DNA of 55,910 bases, taken from Actinomadura kijaniata NBRC 14229. GTDB lineage: Bacteria; Actinomycetota; Actinomycetes; Streptosporangiales; Streptosporangiaceae. Positions within the stretch are counted from its first letter, which is position 1. Each line of letters starts with the position of its first letter. Position numbers and translations under genes: made by a program. The notes below the pieces were generated by a model. The model did no database searches and had not been told where the DNA came from. It saw nothing but the letters and a program-made list of their open reading frames with translations. The stretch lies in assembly GCF_001552175.1 (NCBI RefSeq), contig NZ_BCQR01000065.1:1-55910 (forward strand). The letters run 5' to 3'. Shown here piece by piece: positions 19,069-28,236 of this stretch.

Positions 19069-20861
19069 CCGCCCCCGACACCCGGGACGCCGTTCAGCCC
19101 GCCCAGCCCGAGCACGTCCCGTCGATCACCACCTGGAGCCGACTGGAGCCGCGCACCCGCGCGGAGGACCTCAGCCCGGCGCTGGAGGCCCGCACCGCCG
19201 ACCCGCTCTGGCTGCTGGCCCGGCAGTGGCAGCTCGGCGAGTTCCAGGGCGAGGACGCCGGAACGCCGGTGCTGGCCAGACTCGACGTCGAGTCCGCACG
19301 GTTCACCGCGGTACGGTACGGGCCCTCGGGCGCGCCGGTGGCGCCGCTGCCCGCCGACCGTCCGCTGGAGTCGGCCGTCGAGGCCGAGGACGCGTTCGGG
19401 GCCCACGACCTGCGCTGGGCCGCCGAGACCGGGCAGGAGCTGCTGCGGTTCCTGGCCGAGCACGGCGCCGGCGCGGTGCGCGCGAGCGTCGTCGCGCGCT
19501 ACCCGGTCCCGGGCGCGCCCGCCGCCGGGCCGTCCGCGGTCGACGAGACGACGGCCGGCTACCTGCGGATCATGGCGGGCCGGGTGCCCCACGGCACGGA
19601 CGTCCTGCGCGACCACGCCAGGGGCCGCTTCCCGGGGACGGTGGGTGTCCCGCCCGAGCTGTCGGCGGCCGTCGCCGCCGCGGTCGCCGACTGGCTGGCC
19701 TGGCTCCGGGTGGGGGAGGGCCCCGTGCCGGACGGGTTCCTGCCGCTGGTCGACACCCCGGGCGCGGACGCCGGCGCCTGGCGGCGCGAACGGATGGAGT
19801 ACGCCTTCGCGGCCGCCGCCTCGGACTCCGGAGGCGAGACGGTGCTCACCGCTCCCGAGTACGACGGCGACCGGCTCGACTGGTACCAGCTCGACCACGA
19901 TCCCGGCGTGTCGCTCGGCGCCCCCGCCGCCACCGAGCGCCGCACCCACGTCGTCGTCCCGACCGTGGCCGCCTATCCCGGGATGCCGGCGACGCGGTTC
20001 TGGCAGATGGAGGACGCCGACGTCAACCTCGGTCAGGTCGGCGCGGGCACCACCGACCTGGCCCGGATGATCCTGCTGGAGTACGCCACCGTCTACGCCA
20101 ACGACCACTTCGTCGTTCCGGTGGAGGTGCCCGGCGGTTCCCTCACCCGCGTCCGCTCGCTCGTGGTGACCGACAGCTTCGGCATCCGCACCCTCGTGCC
20201 CCCGGCGCCCTACGGCGACACCGTCCCCGGGCGCGGCTGGGGGCTGTTCCGGCCCGCGTCGGCGCACGACGGGCCGCCGGTGCCCCTGCTCGTGCTGCCG
20301 CCGGCCGCCTTCTCGGCGCAGCGGTCCGCGCCCGTCGAGGAGGTGAGGTTCCTCCGCGACGAGACCGCCAACCTCGCCTGGGCCGTCGAACGGACCGTCA
20401 CCGGCGTCACCGGCGAGCCGATCGACCGGGACGGCCAGACCCCGCGCGCCGGGATCCCCCCGCGCGCCGAGGTCCCCGGCCTGCCCGACCTCACCTACAC
20501 CTTCGCGACCACGGTGCCGGAGAACTGGGTGCCGCTCGTCCCGGCGCCGCACGACGGGCGGCCCGGTGACGTCCGGCTGCGCCGCCTCCCTCTGCGGCAG
20601 CCCACCCGGGACGGGACCCCGGCACCGGTGATCGGGCACAGCCGCGTCCTCGACTGGACGATCGACCCCGCCACCGGGCGGGTGGTGAGGCTGGAGATCC
20701 CGGAGGAGGAGGTCGGCCGTGCCGGGGTCCGCGTCGTCCGCGAGTGGCGGCTCGCCCGCTGGACGGACGGCTCGGTGCGCCTGTGGCTCGCCCGCGCCAA
20801 GCGCACCGGAGGCGGCACCGCCTCCAGCGGCCTGCGTTACGACGCCGTCGGACCACGCTGA
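19065..20861 (+). CDS. Conserved protein of unknown function (ITTWSRLEPR type), last gene of coupled operon
   Basis: This 598-aa protein has its ATG overlapping the previous stop (ATGA). Near the N-terminus it reads PSITTWSRLEPRTRAED, then DPLWLLARQWQLGEFQGEDAG, a signature seen in uncharacterised proteins. I believe these travel with LPVRLETRF-type proteins. Later parts include FWQMEDADVNLGQVGAGTTD and a C-terminal strand-rich segment. No catalytic motif, signal peptide or membrane helix is visible. Its last 25 bases overlap the 3' end of the convergent LuxR-family gene, so the two messages are complementary at their ends. Confidence 0.65.
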   Translation: MTAPDTRDAVQPAQPEHVPSITTWSRLEPRTRAEDLSPALEARTADPLWLLARQWQLGEFQGEDAGTPVLARLDVESARFTAVRYGPSGAPVAPLPADRPLESAVEAEDAFGAHDLRWAAETGQELLRFLAEHGAGAVRASVVARYPVPGAPAAGPSAVDETTAGYLRIMAGRVPHGTDVLRDHARGRFPGTVGVPPELSAAVAAAVADWLAWLRVGEGPVPDGFLPLVDTPGADAGAWRRERMEYAFAAAASDSGGETVLTAPEYDGDRLDWYQLDHDPGVSLGAPAATERRTHVVVPTVAAYPGMPATRFWQMEDADVNLGQVGAGTTDLARMILLEYATVYANDHFVVPVEVPGGSLTRVRSLVVTDSFGIRTLVPPAPYGDTVPGRGWGLFRPASAHDGPPVPLLVLPPAAFSAQRSAPVEEVRFLRDETANLAWAVERTVTGVTGEPIDRDGQTPRAGIPPRAEVPGLPDLTYTFATTVPENWVPLVPAPHDGRPGDVRLRRLPLRQPTRDGTPAPVIGHSRVLDWTIDPATGRVVRLEIPEEEVGRAGVRVVREWRLARWTDGSVRLWLARAKRTGGGTASSGLRYDAVGPR

Positions 20862-23749
20862 CCCCTCCGCTCGGCGGCAGGCGGGAAGCGGGCCGCGCGC
20901 CGGTCGGGATCCGGGGAGGCGGCACCGGAGAGCAGCAGCGCGGCGAGTTCGGTACGGCTGCGGACGCGCATCTTGGTGAAGACGCGCTTCAGGTGCGTCT
21001 CCACGGTGTACCTGGAGATGAACGCCCGCTCGGCGATCTGCGGGTTGGTGAGGCCCTCGGCGATGAGCGCGGCGATGTTCCGTTCGGTCGGCGTCAGCGC
21101 CTGCCAGCCGTGCGCGGGACGGTCCGGGCGGCGCCGCCGCGCCCCCGGCCGCACGCCGAGCGCCCGGAGCGCGGCGGTGGCGCGGGCGGCGTCCCGCTTC
21201 GCGCCCAGCGGCTCGAAACGTTCCAGCGCCTCGGCTAGCATCCGCCGCGCGTCCGCCGGACGGCCATCGCGCGCCAGCGCCACCGCCGCGCTCTCGGCCG
21301 CCAGCCCGTGCTCGAAGCCGCGGGACCCCTTCCGATACGCCTCGACCGACGCCACCAGCGTGCCGGTGTCCCCGCGGGCCAGGCCGACGCAGTGCAGGCC
21401 CAGGGCCTCGGCGGTGGGAGTGCCGGCGCGTCCGCCGTACACCGCGGCCGCCTCGGCGATCGCCGAGGCGGACCCCGTGTCGCCGGCCACCACCGCGAGC
21501 CGCACCGCGTCCACGGCGGGCAGCCGGTTGCCGAGCATCCCGCAGCCGGCCAGCGCCCGCCAGGCGCGCGCCGCCGTCCGCGCCGCCGCGTCCGCCTCGC
21601 CCCCGGCCTCCCGGAGCAGGGACTCGATCCACAACGACCACCCCCGGCCGGTCGCGAACTCGGGGGCGTCGGACGCCTCCAGCGCCCGCCTGGTCTCCGC
21701 CGCCATCCGCCCGGCCGTCCGGAGGTCGTCCCGGGCGAGCGCGATCCGCCCGATCACGGTCTCGGCGAAGAACAGCCAACGGGTGCCGATCTCCTCGTCC
21801 AGAACGAGGCCGGACTCGGCCTGCGACAGGGCGGACTCCCAGTCCCCGAAATGGAACCCGCCGAGCGCCCGCACGCCGGGAAAGTACGGCCGGAAGCTGA
21901 GCGCGCCGACCTCCTCCATCAGCGTGTGGCCGTCCTGCAGGACGCGCTCGGCGTCGGCCGGCCGGTCGGCGTCCAGCAGCACGAACCCGACGGGGATGTG
22001 CGGAAAGAGGAACGCTCCGGGCGCGGGACGCGAGTTCCCGACGGCGGCCAGCCCCCGCTCGCCGAGCACCAGCGCCTCCCGGAGGTCACCCGCCGCGGCC
22101 AGCGCCAGGCTCAGGGTGGTCAGCGCGGCCCCGAGCGCCTGCTCGTACTCCCGGCCCCGGATCTCGGCCCGCACCCCCTCCGCACGTCGCCGCCCGGCCG
22201 CGACGTCCCCGGCGTAGATGAGCGCGTATGCGGCCCGAGCCTCGAACAGGGCCCGCAGCGGACCGGCGGGCAGCAGCTCCGCGATGGACTCGAAGGCGCA
22301 CGCGGCCTCCGCCCAGCGGCCCTGCCGGGACAGGGCACGGGCCTGGCCGCTGCGCAGCCTGATCTCGTCCTGCGGAGCCAGTCGCCCGGCCGGGATCGCC
22401 GCGGCGACCTCGCGCGCCTCCGCGAACCGGCCCTCCAGCGCCAGCAGCGGCACCAGGTCGGCGCGGACCGCGGCGGCACGGGCCTCGTCCGTGCCCGCCA
22501 GCTCCAGGCTCCGTTCGAGATGCCGGATGGCCATTCCCACCGAGTAGGCCGAGACCTCCTCGGCGGCCCTGCGCAGCCAGCCGACGACCTGCGGGTCGCC
22601 CGGCTCGCCGCCCTCCGCCAGGTGCGCGGCGACCTGCGCGGTGGGGGCGCCCGCCGCGGCGAGCGCCTGACCGGCCTCGTGGTGCAGCCGGCGCCGGATC
22701 GCCGACGGAAGGCTCTCATAGAGCGCGTCCCGCATCATCGGGTGGCGGAACGCGAGCGCGTCCCCGCGTTCCCCGATCAGCCCGTGCGCCACGGCGTCGT
22801 TGAGCTGCGGCAGCAACCCCGCCAGCGGCCTGCCCAGCACGCAGGCCAGGTCGCCCGGCGCGAACGACGCCCCGAGCACCGACGCCACCTGCAGCAGCTC
22901 CGTCGTCGCCCTCGGCAGATGCCCGAAACGCCGGACGATGACCTCGCGCAGTCCCGGCGGCAAGGGCCCTTCGGCGACATCCGCGACACCGTCGGCCACG
23001 GTCACCGAAGCCTCCTCCTGGAAGGCGCGCAGGAGCTGGACGGCGAACAGGGGGTTGCCACCCGCGGCGGCCAGCCGGCGCCGCAGCTCCGCCGACGGCG
23101 GCGCCCCGAGAACCCGCTCGCCCAGCGCCCCGACCGCCTCCTCGCCGAGTCCCTCCAGCCGCAGGACCTCCGCCCCCCGCGAGGTCACCCGGTCCAGCAG
23201 GGCCGCCAGGTCCGAGCTCCGCGGCTGCGTGCGGAAGGTGCCGACGAGCAGCAGCGGCAGCGCACCGAGGTGACGGACGACGGCGTCGAACGCCCGGAGC
23301 GTCTCCCGGTCGGCCCAGTGCAGGTCCTCCAGGGCGAACACCACCGGCCCGCGCGCGGCGAGCCGCTCCAGCCCGGCCAGCAACCCCTCGATCACCTGCA
23401 GACCCCGCAGGCCCCTCTCCGCCGGCGCGCCGGCCGGCGAGAGCAGACCCTCCTCGCCCAACGCGGTGGCGAGCGTGCCGAACGGCCGGCTCCCGCCCAT
23501 CGCGTCAGCCGCCCCCGACAGCGTCCGGGCGCCCCGCCGTCCCGCCCGGGCCAGCAGTGCCTCCAGCAGGTGCGTCTTGCCGATCCCGGGTTCCCCCTCC
23601 AGAAAGACGATCTGCCGAGCCCCCTCGGCACTGCGGTCCAGCAACTCGGTCAGCCTGCCGAACTCGGCGGCGCGCCCGATGAGCGAAGGCTCCTGCACGG
23701 TCACCTCTTCGCAATCCGCCACAATCGATCTCCAGGACGAAAGGATCAT
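20837..23749 (-). CDS. LAL-family LuxR transcriptional regulator with AAA-type ATPase domain
   Basis: This is a 970-aa regulator. I place the start at the ATG at 23749 (GGGAG about 9 nt upstream); the frame is open further upstream but that part is not conserved-looking. Walker A is GEPGIGKT (residues 52-59) and Walker B VVFALEDLHWAD (about 135-146). A long helical, alanine-rich middle resembles TPR-like repeats. The C-terminus is a LuxR/GerE helix-turn-helix (LTPTERNIAALIAEGLTNPQIAERA and on, through TVETHLKRVFTKM). LAL proteins (MalT/PikD-like size and layout) are ATP-dependent activators, often of a neighbouring cluster. This gene converges on the five-gene operon, so it is a candidate activator of it, but no binding site could be identified. 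Confidence 0.9.
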   Translation of the reverse strand: MILSSWRSIVADCEEVTVQEPSLIGRAAEFGRLTELLDRSAEGARQIVFLEGEPGIGKTHLLEALLARAGRRGARTLSGAADAMGGSRPFGTLATALGEEGLLSPAGAPAERGLRGLQVIEGLLAGLERLAARGPVVFALEDLHWADRETLRAFDAVVRHLGALPLLLVGTFRTQPRSSDLAALLDRVTSRGAEVLRLEGLGEEAVGALGERVLGAPPSAELRRRLAAAGGNPLFAVQLLRAFQEEASVTVADGVADVAEGPLPPGLREVIVRRFGHLPRATTELLQVASVLGASFAPGDLACVLGRPLAGLLPQLNDAVAHGLIGERGDALAFRHPMMRDALYESLPSAIRRRLHHEAGQALAAAGAPTAQVAAHLAEGGEPGDPQVVGWLRRAAEEVSAYSVGMAIRHLERSLELAGTDEARAAAVRADLVPLLALEGRFAEAREVAAAIPAGRLAPQDEIRLRSGQARALSRQGRWAEAACAFESIAELLPAGPLRALFEARAAYALIYAGDVAAGRRRAEGVRAEIRGREYEQALGAALTTLSLALAAAGDLREALVLGERGLAAVGNSRPAPGAFLFPHIPVGFVLLDADRPADAERVLQDGHTLMEEVGALSFRPYFPGVRALGGFHFGDWESALSQAESGLVLDEEIGTRWLFFAETVIGRIALARDDLRTAGRMAAETRRALEASDAPEFATGRGWSLWIESLLREAGGEADAAARTAARAWRALAGCGMLGNRLPAVDAVRLAVVAGDTGSASAIAEAAAVYGGRAGTPTAEALGLHCVGLARGDTGTLVASVEAYRKGSRGFEHGLAAESAAVALARDGRPADARRMLAEALERFEPLGAKRDAARATAALRALGVRPGARRRRPDRPAHGWQALTPTERNIAALIAEGLTNPQIAERAFISRYTVETHLKRVFTKMRVRSRTELAALLLSGAASPDPDRRAARFPPAAERRGQRGPTAS

Positions 23750-24659
23750 GCCTGGGTTCTCCCGGCCACCGAGCGCCTCTGGCCGATCCCGGACGGAGAC
23801 CCCGACGCCGTGCCCCGCGCGAAGCACACCGTCCGGAACCGGCGCAAGGCCAGGGACCAGGAGCCGGGCACGGGCCCGCACCCGCCACGAGCGGTGCGGC
23901 GGCCCCGCCGAGCGGATCCACGGCCGCGTCCTGGCAGGACGGCGGGGCCCCTCCCCGGCAGCGCCACGTCATCGCCTTGATCACCGTTGACGGGACCTCG
24001 CCGCCGGAAACCCCGGCCGTCACCCTGGACGCGGGCGGCGCGACGGGCTGGCCTCACGTCGAGCCGGCTTGCGCAACCGGCGCATCGAGGCGGCACGTGC
24101 TGCGACCACTCACCGGCACCTGGCGTCACGTCGCGTTGAACGCCCCGTGGCGTAAGATTTTTCGCCTTTGGGCGCTCCGTGCGCGCCTCGGCGCGCGGCC
24201 GGGGCCGGCCTCGCGGTCGTACCGGAGTCGCAAGGCGTCCCCTCGCACGACCGTGCGATGTCGCACCGCATCGTCCGTGCAGAGAAGGTTTCGGTCGCCC
24301 TCCTCTTGCACCGGATAGAAAGTCCACCCCGTCCGATGTGAGGCTCTGCGTTGCCGCAGGCAGCAGCCTTTGCCATCAAGATCCGCTCGGATTCTTCCCG
24401 CGGGCCCGCCGGCTCCGGCCGCAGCACGCGCTTTCCGGTGAGGCGGGGCGCGGAAGGTGTGCATGCCGTGGGCGGGGCCGTGGTTCCACACCCGCTCGTC
24501 CCGGCCCTTGAGGAGGGTCGGGAGATGATATCGCCGCAGGTCACCTGCTCTGCCCCTCATTACCCCTCATTGCTGTGTCGACTTTCCCCAGGGTCGATAC
24601 CTCCTTTCGGCGTGCTGGTCTCGACCATGGGATGATGCGGCGTTTCCGCGCCCTTGGCC
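23750..24659. other. Long intergenic stretch, no clear gene
   Basis: These 910 bases must hold the promoter of the minus-strand LuxR gene and that of the plus-strand Clp-N gene. A minus-strand frame at 24126-24560 is open for 144 codons but has mixed third-position use and no recognisable domain, so I do not call it a gene. The interval has more A/T than its neighbours around 24140-24170 and 24240-24380. Confidence 0.4.
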
Positions 24660-25640
24660 ATGATCTTCCGCATGACCTCAGTTTTCTGCGCTGACCAGGC
24701 CCTGCGCTCTGTCTTCGGCCCGATCTACGCAATGCGTCATGCCAGCACCCACATCCTGCTGGCCTGCCTGAGCGGGGACCAGGATGTTCAGCGGTTCCTG
24801 GCCCCCTACGACCTGACGCCGCAGGTGATCCGCCGGGGCGTCGGGGAGATGGAGCAGGAATCTGGAACGGTCGAGGTCCTGGTGGCCGGGAAGCAGGACC
24901 GCTCGCTTGCGCTCAGCACGGCTGGGGCGGCTGCGCTGGTCCGGTGCCAGGAGCAACCGTCGGTGACCAGCTCGGGCGCCGAGCGCTCACCGACCGATCT
25001 GCTGGTGGCCATCCTGGACGACCCGTCGTGCGGCGCGGTGCACTACCTGCACGACTGCGGGGTGGAGGTGGCGGCGCTGCAGCGCGCCGTGCGGTCGGGA
25101 CAGGCCCCCGCCGTGCAGGACGCCGTCCCGCCGGAGCTGCGCTCCACCCGCGACGCCCTGGTGGGCCGGCGCCGCTACAAGCCCCGTGAGCTGGGACAGT
25201 TCTGGACGACGCTGCTGGTCAGGGCGATGCCGATCAACGCCGCCGCCCATCCGGTGCTGTGGGCGCGCCTGGAGGCCGGGGAACTGGCCCGCCGGCATGG
25301 CGGCAAGGTCCGTACCGACGATGTCCTGCTGGGCATGCTGCGCACCTACGCGGTCGCGCAGGCCTATCCGCATCTGATCAAAGAGACCCAGGCCCACTAC
25401 GACGGGGGCCGGGCCCTGGTCCAGGCCGGGGTGGACCACCAGGTGGTGCGGGCGGTGATGGCCAGTACCGACCTGGGGCAGGACACGGTACCGCCGCGCG
25501 AACTACTCAAGGACACGATGACCGGCGATACCTTCGACCTGCTGGAGCGGCTGCTCAGCGAGCCGGACAACCGCAGCGTCCGGCTGCTGGCGGCACTGGG
25601 CGTACAACCGGCCGCTCTACAACGCCCCACCGCATCCTGA
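24660..25640 (+). CDS. Clp N-terminal-domain protein without ATPase
   Basis: This protein is about 326 aa; ATG at 24660 or 24672 are both possible and neither has a strong ribosome site. The sequence has several copies of the Clp-N helical repeat: ASTHILLACLSGDQDVQRFL near 25-45, SPTDLLVAILDDPSCGAVHYL near 115-135 and TDDVLLGMLRTYAVAQAY near 220-240. Clp-N repeats are the substrate- and adaptor-binding part of ClpA/ClpC unfoldases. No Walker motifs follow, so the protein cannot unfold substrates itself. Stand-alone Clp-N proteins in actinobacteria may act as adaptors, decoys or regulators; the role here is unknown. Confidence 0.7.
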   Translation: MIFRMTSVFCADQALRSVFGPIYAMRHASTHILLACLSGDQDVQRFLAPYDLTPQVIRRGVGEMEQESGTVEVLVAGKQDRSLALSTAGAAALVRCQEQPSVTSSGAERSPTDLLVAILDDPSCGAVHYLHDCGVEVAALQRAVRSGQAPAVQDAVPPELRSTRDALVGRRRYKPRELGQFWTTLLVRAMPINAAAHPVLWARLEAGELARRHGGKVRTDDVLLGMLRTYAVAQAYPHLIKETQAHYDGGRALVQAGVDHQVVRAVMASTDLGQDTVPPRELLKDTMTGDTFDLLERLLSEPDNRSVRLLAALGVQPAALQRPTAS

Positions 25641-25865
25641 CCGCTACTGATCCCCGACAGCCGACACCTGCCGACACCTGCCGACTCCGCGCTGATGACC
25701 GAGGGCCACGGCACCATCCACATCAGAACGCTGGGTGGCGGTAACCGGCCCTCTCCCGGGCCGCTATCGCCGTTGACCGGGGTTGCTCCATCCCGTCAAG
25801 TCACTCGGGCATCTGGTTGTGCTGTGCCGGTTGAGGACCCGGTTGGTCGTTCAAGGACCTTGAAC

Positions 25866-26190
25866 AGTTGCCTGGCGGCGGCGACGCGGATGCGGACCGG
25901 CCCGATGGTGTGCAGGGCCCGGTTGAGTCGGCGGTCTCCAGCGTGGTCGAGGCGATGTTCGCCGGTCAGACCGGAGGAAGCGGGGAGGGCTGCCGCATGA
26001 CCAGGATCTGGGCGGCGCTCAGCCCACCGGTTCCGGGGAGTCCCAGCGGTTGGGGCTCGATCTGTTGGACCAGCAGGGCGAGGTCCTCCTCCCGCGCCTT
26101 GACCTCGGCGCGCAGCGCCTGGATCCGAAGTCGGCCGGGCGCGGTAGGCGACCAGGGCCTGATGGTTGACGGCCGCGGTGCAGGGGCGAT
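25866..26190 (-). pseudogene. IS110-family transposase remnant
   Basis: The minus strand keeps pieces of an IS110 (Transposase_20-type) C-terminal half, spread over two frames. One frame has VNHQALVAYRA, then the other has LRAEVKAREEDLALLVQQIE and LGLPGTGGLSAAQILV (about 26127-25998), then the first resumes with ALPASSG and GDRRLNRALHTI (25990-25900). The two frame changes, a loss of about 25 residues before ALPASSG, and the lack of the N-terminal RuvC-like part show it is dead. A 17-bp palindrome, GTTCAAGGACCTTGAAC, lies at 25849-25865 just past it. Confidence 0.7.
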
Positions 26191-26332
26191 CGCGCCGTCG
26201 CGGGTGGCCGGCAGGACCCGGACCGGGCATGGAACCAAATCACTTCATGGAAGGTCTGTTTCCTGACACGATGCGGGCCGAGGCGGCACCTGGGGCCTGT
26301 CGGTTCTCTCTTCGACGTTGGGTGGGCGTTGG

Positions 26333-27474
26333 ATGGATCCCTTGCAGCCCGATGATCCCAGGCGGGTCGGTGACTACCGCCTGGAGGGCCGATTGGGCGC
26401 GGGCGGGATGGGACAGGTGTTTTTGGGCCGCTCGCCCGGACGGCACCTGGTCGTGGTGAAGATCATCCGGCTCGACCACGCCCACAGGCCGGAATTCCGC
26501 ACCCGATTTGCCCGGGAGGTGAAGGCGGCCGGGCGGGTCGGCGGAATACACGCGGCGCGGGTCATCGACGGCGACCCCGACGCCGACCCGCCCTGGATGG
26601 TCACCGCCTACACCCCGGGGCCTTCCCTGCACCAGGCCGTGACCGAACATGGGCCCTTGGGCGAGGAGGCGGTGCGTGACCTCGACGGCACCACCATGAC
26701 CCGGCACGGAGCCCTGCTGGGCACTTACCCCCACATGTCCCCCGAGCATCTCAACGGCCAGGCGTTCACGCCGGCCGGCGACGTGTTCTCCCTCGGCGCC
26801 GTCCTGGCCTACGCGGCCACCGGCCGCAGCCCGTTCGACGCTCCCTCCGACTCCCTCATCGCCCGCCGCATCACCGAACCACCCGACCTGGAACGGGTCC
26901 CCTCCTCCCTGCGGGACGTGATCGCCGCCTGCCTGGCCCAGCAGCCCCAGGACCGCCCCACACCCCTTCAGCCCTGGTCGCCAAGCTGGGTGATCCCGGC
27001 ACCCCGGCGGACACCACATCCGATCGCCCGGAATGGACGCCGCCACGCCCGGCCCGCAACGTCACGATGCCCCCCGCTCCCAGCACCTGCGCTCCCGGCG
27101 GCCCACCACCGGCCCAGGACGACGACCCGGCCCCCGAGCCCCGAACCGCCGGGGACGGCCTCGGCGGAGCCGACCCCGCCGCCCCCTTCCGCGAGATCAC
27201 CTCGCCACCCCGCCTGACCCGGCGCCGGGTGCTGGTCCCCGCGGCGACGGCCACGGCGGCGATCGGTGGTGGCACCGCCCTGACCTCCCTGTGGGGAGCC
27301 CCGGACGGAATGCTTCCCTTGCCCGACGGCACCACGGCGATGGCCGTCGGTCAGCCGCACGGCAAGGCCATCGCCGTCACCTACGGCGCCACCAGCATCC
27401 ACGGCGGTGGAGACAAGATCTTGGAAGTCTGGGACCTCGCCGCGGGAAAACCATCGGTCTTCACCGGCCGGTGA
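26333..27474 (+). pseudogene. Ser/Thr protein kinase - WD40 gene with catalytic loop deleted, frameshifted and truncated
   Basis: It starts MDPLQPDDPRRVGDYRLEGR, then a glycine loop LGAGGMGQVFLG and VVVKIIRL with the ATP-binding lysine. After HGPLGEEAVRDL the sequence jumps straight to DGTTMTRHGALLGTYPHMSPEHL, so the stretch that should hold the HRDLKPxN catalytic loop and the DFG motif is gone (an in-frame deletion of roughly 45-50 residues). Near 26965 the frame shifts: the continuation (ALVAKLGDPGTPADTTS) is in a different frame, followed by a transmembrane segment (RRRVLVPAATATAAIGGGTA) and the start of a WD40-like propeller (ILEVWDLAAGKPSVFTG) that stops after one partial blade. Intact relatives are membrane-anchored kinases with extracellular WD40 repeats. 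Confidence 0.8.
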
Positions 27475-27652
27475 CCGACGATCCGGCATTGATGACCGGG
27501 TGCGGGAGACACCGGCCGTCACCGTCGAGCCTGGCGGGTCCGACCTCGACGTCCACGCTATGGGCCGGAGAGACACGCGTGGGCAGCCGGATCGTTGATG
27601 GAAGATCGCTGAACCGGGTGCGGGCATGGGGAAGGACGCCCGTGGCCGGTGT

Positions 27653-27760
27653 GTGAAGACTGACTTGGACGCCCTTTTGACCGCACTCCACGTCCGCCTG
27701 GACGATCACGTCCTGCCCTCGCGACAACAGCTTCGGCGGGGACGGCCTTCGACGCGCTCC
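27653..27760 (+). pseudogene. IS982-like transposase N-terminal fragment
   Basis: A GTG at 27653 opens VKTDLDALLTALHVRLDDHV, which matches the conserved beginning of IS982-family transposases from actinobacteria. Similarity fades after about 35 residues. It sits just upstream of a headless TetR-like fragment, suggesting that an insertion or excision removed that gene's N-terminal part. Confidence 0.5.
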
Positions 27761-27810
27761 GGCCGCTGCCCGGGGCGCGCGCCGCTCCCACCGTCCGGAC
27801 GTTCAGACCC

Positions 27811-28236
27811 GTTAGTGCGGAACCAGGGGAACATGTGTTGCACCAGAGGTTCATGCGGCCGGCTTTCGCCCATACCCAGCGCATCCGTCAGCTCATCGAC
27901 GCTGAGGACGACGGCCCGCTCGGCGGACTCGCCCGGCTCATCGCCGAATCCGCCGGATCCGGGGCCGTGAGCGTGCGCTCGCCGAACGCGGGCTGGCGAC
28001 CTTGGCGGCCCGCCAGCCCGCGCTACGGCCTGTGGCACGACAACGTCGAGGAGCTCGTCCGAACGCGGACCGACGACCCGGACGCGGCCGAAGCGTTCGT
28101 CGCCCTGGCCGACGGCCTGTGCACGGCCACCCTCCTGGACGGCTACGAGGCCGACCCGAACCACATCCGGGTAATCCTCAGCAAGGCACTACTGCCGACC
28201 AGCCATCAGTTGCGCGACGGGATTCCTTGCGGGTGA
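27811..28236 (+). pseudogene. Probable TetR-family regulator C-terminal fragment
   Basis: The frame is open from before the GTG at 27835, with upstream residues VSAEPGEH. It encodes a helical domain ending in DAAEAFVALADGLCTATLLD, the usual shape of the last helices of TetR-family ligand-binding domains (xxFVALVDGLxxxxLL). No DNA-binding helix-turn-helix is present upstream, where transposase debris lies instead. The 3' end overlaps the convergent aldehyde dehydrogenase by 31 bp. It could also be an intact small protein of another family, so I am unsure. Confidence 0.4.

Noticed and set aside
1985..20861. Five-gene operon considered as a contractile injection system or prophage
   Set aside because: No sheath, tube, baseplate, LysM or AAA ATPase component and no integrase, capsid or terminase is visible.
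24126..24560. A 144-codon minus-strand open frame upstream of the Clp-N gene
   Set aside because: Mixed codon use, no ribosome site at the start, no recognisable motif. Possible but not supportable.
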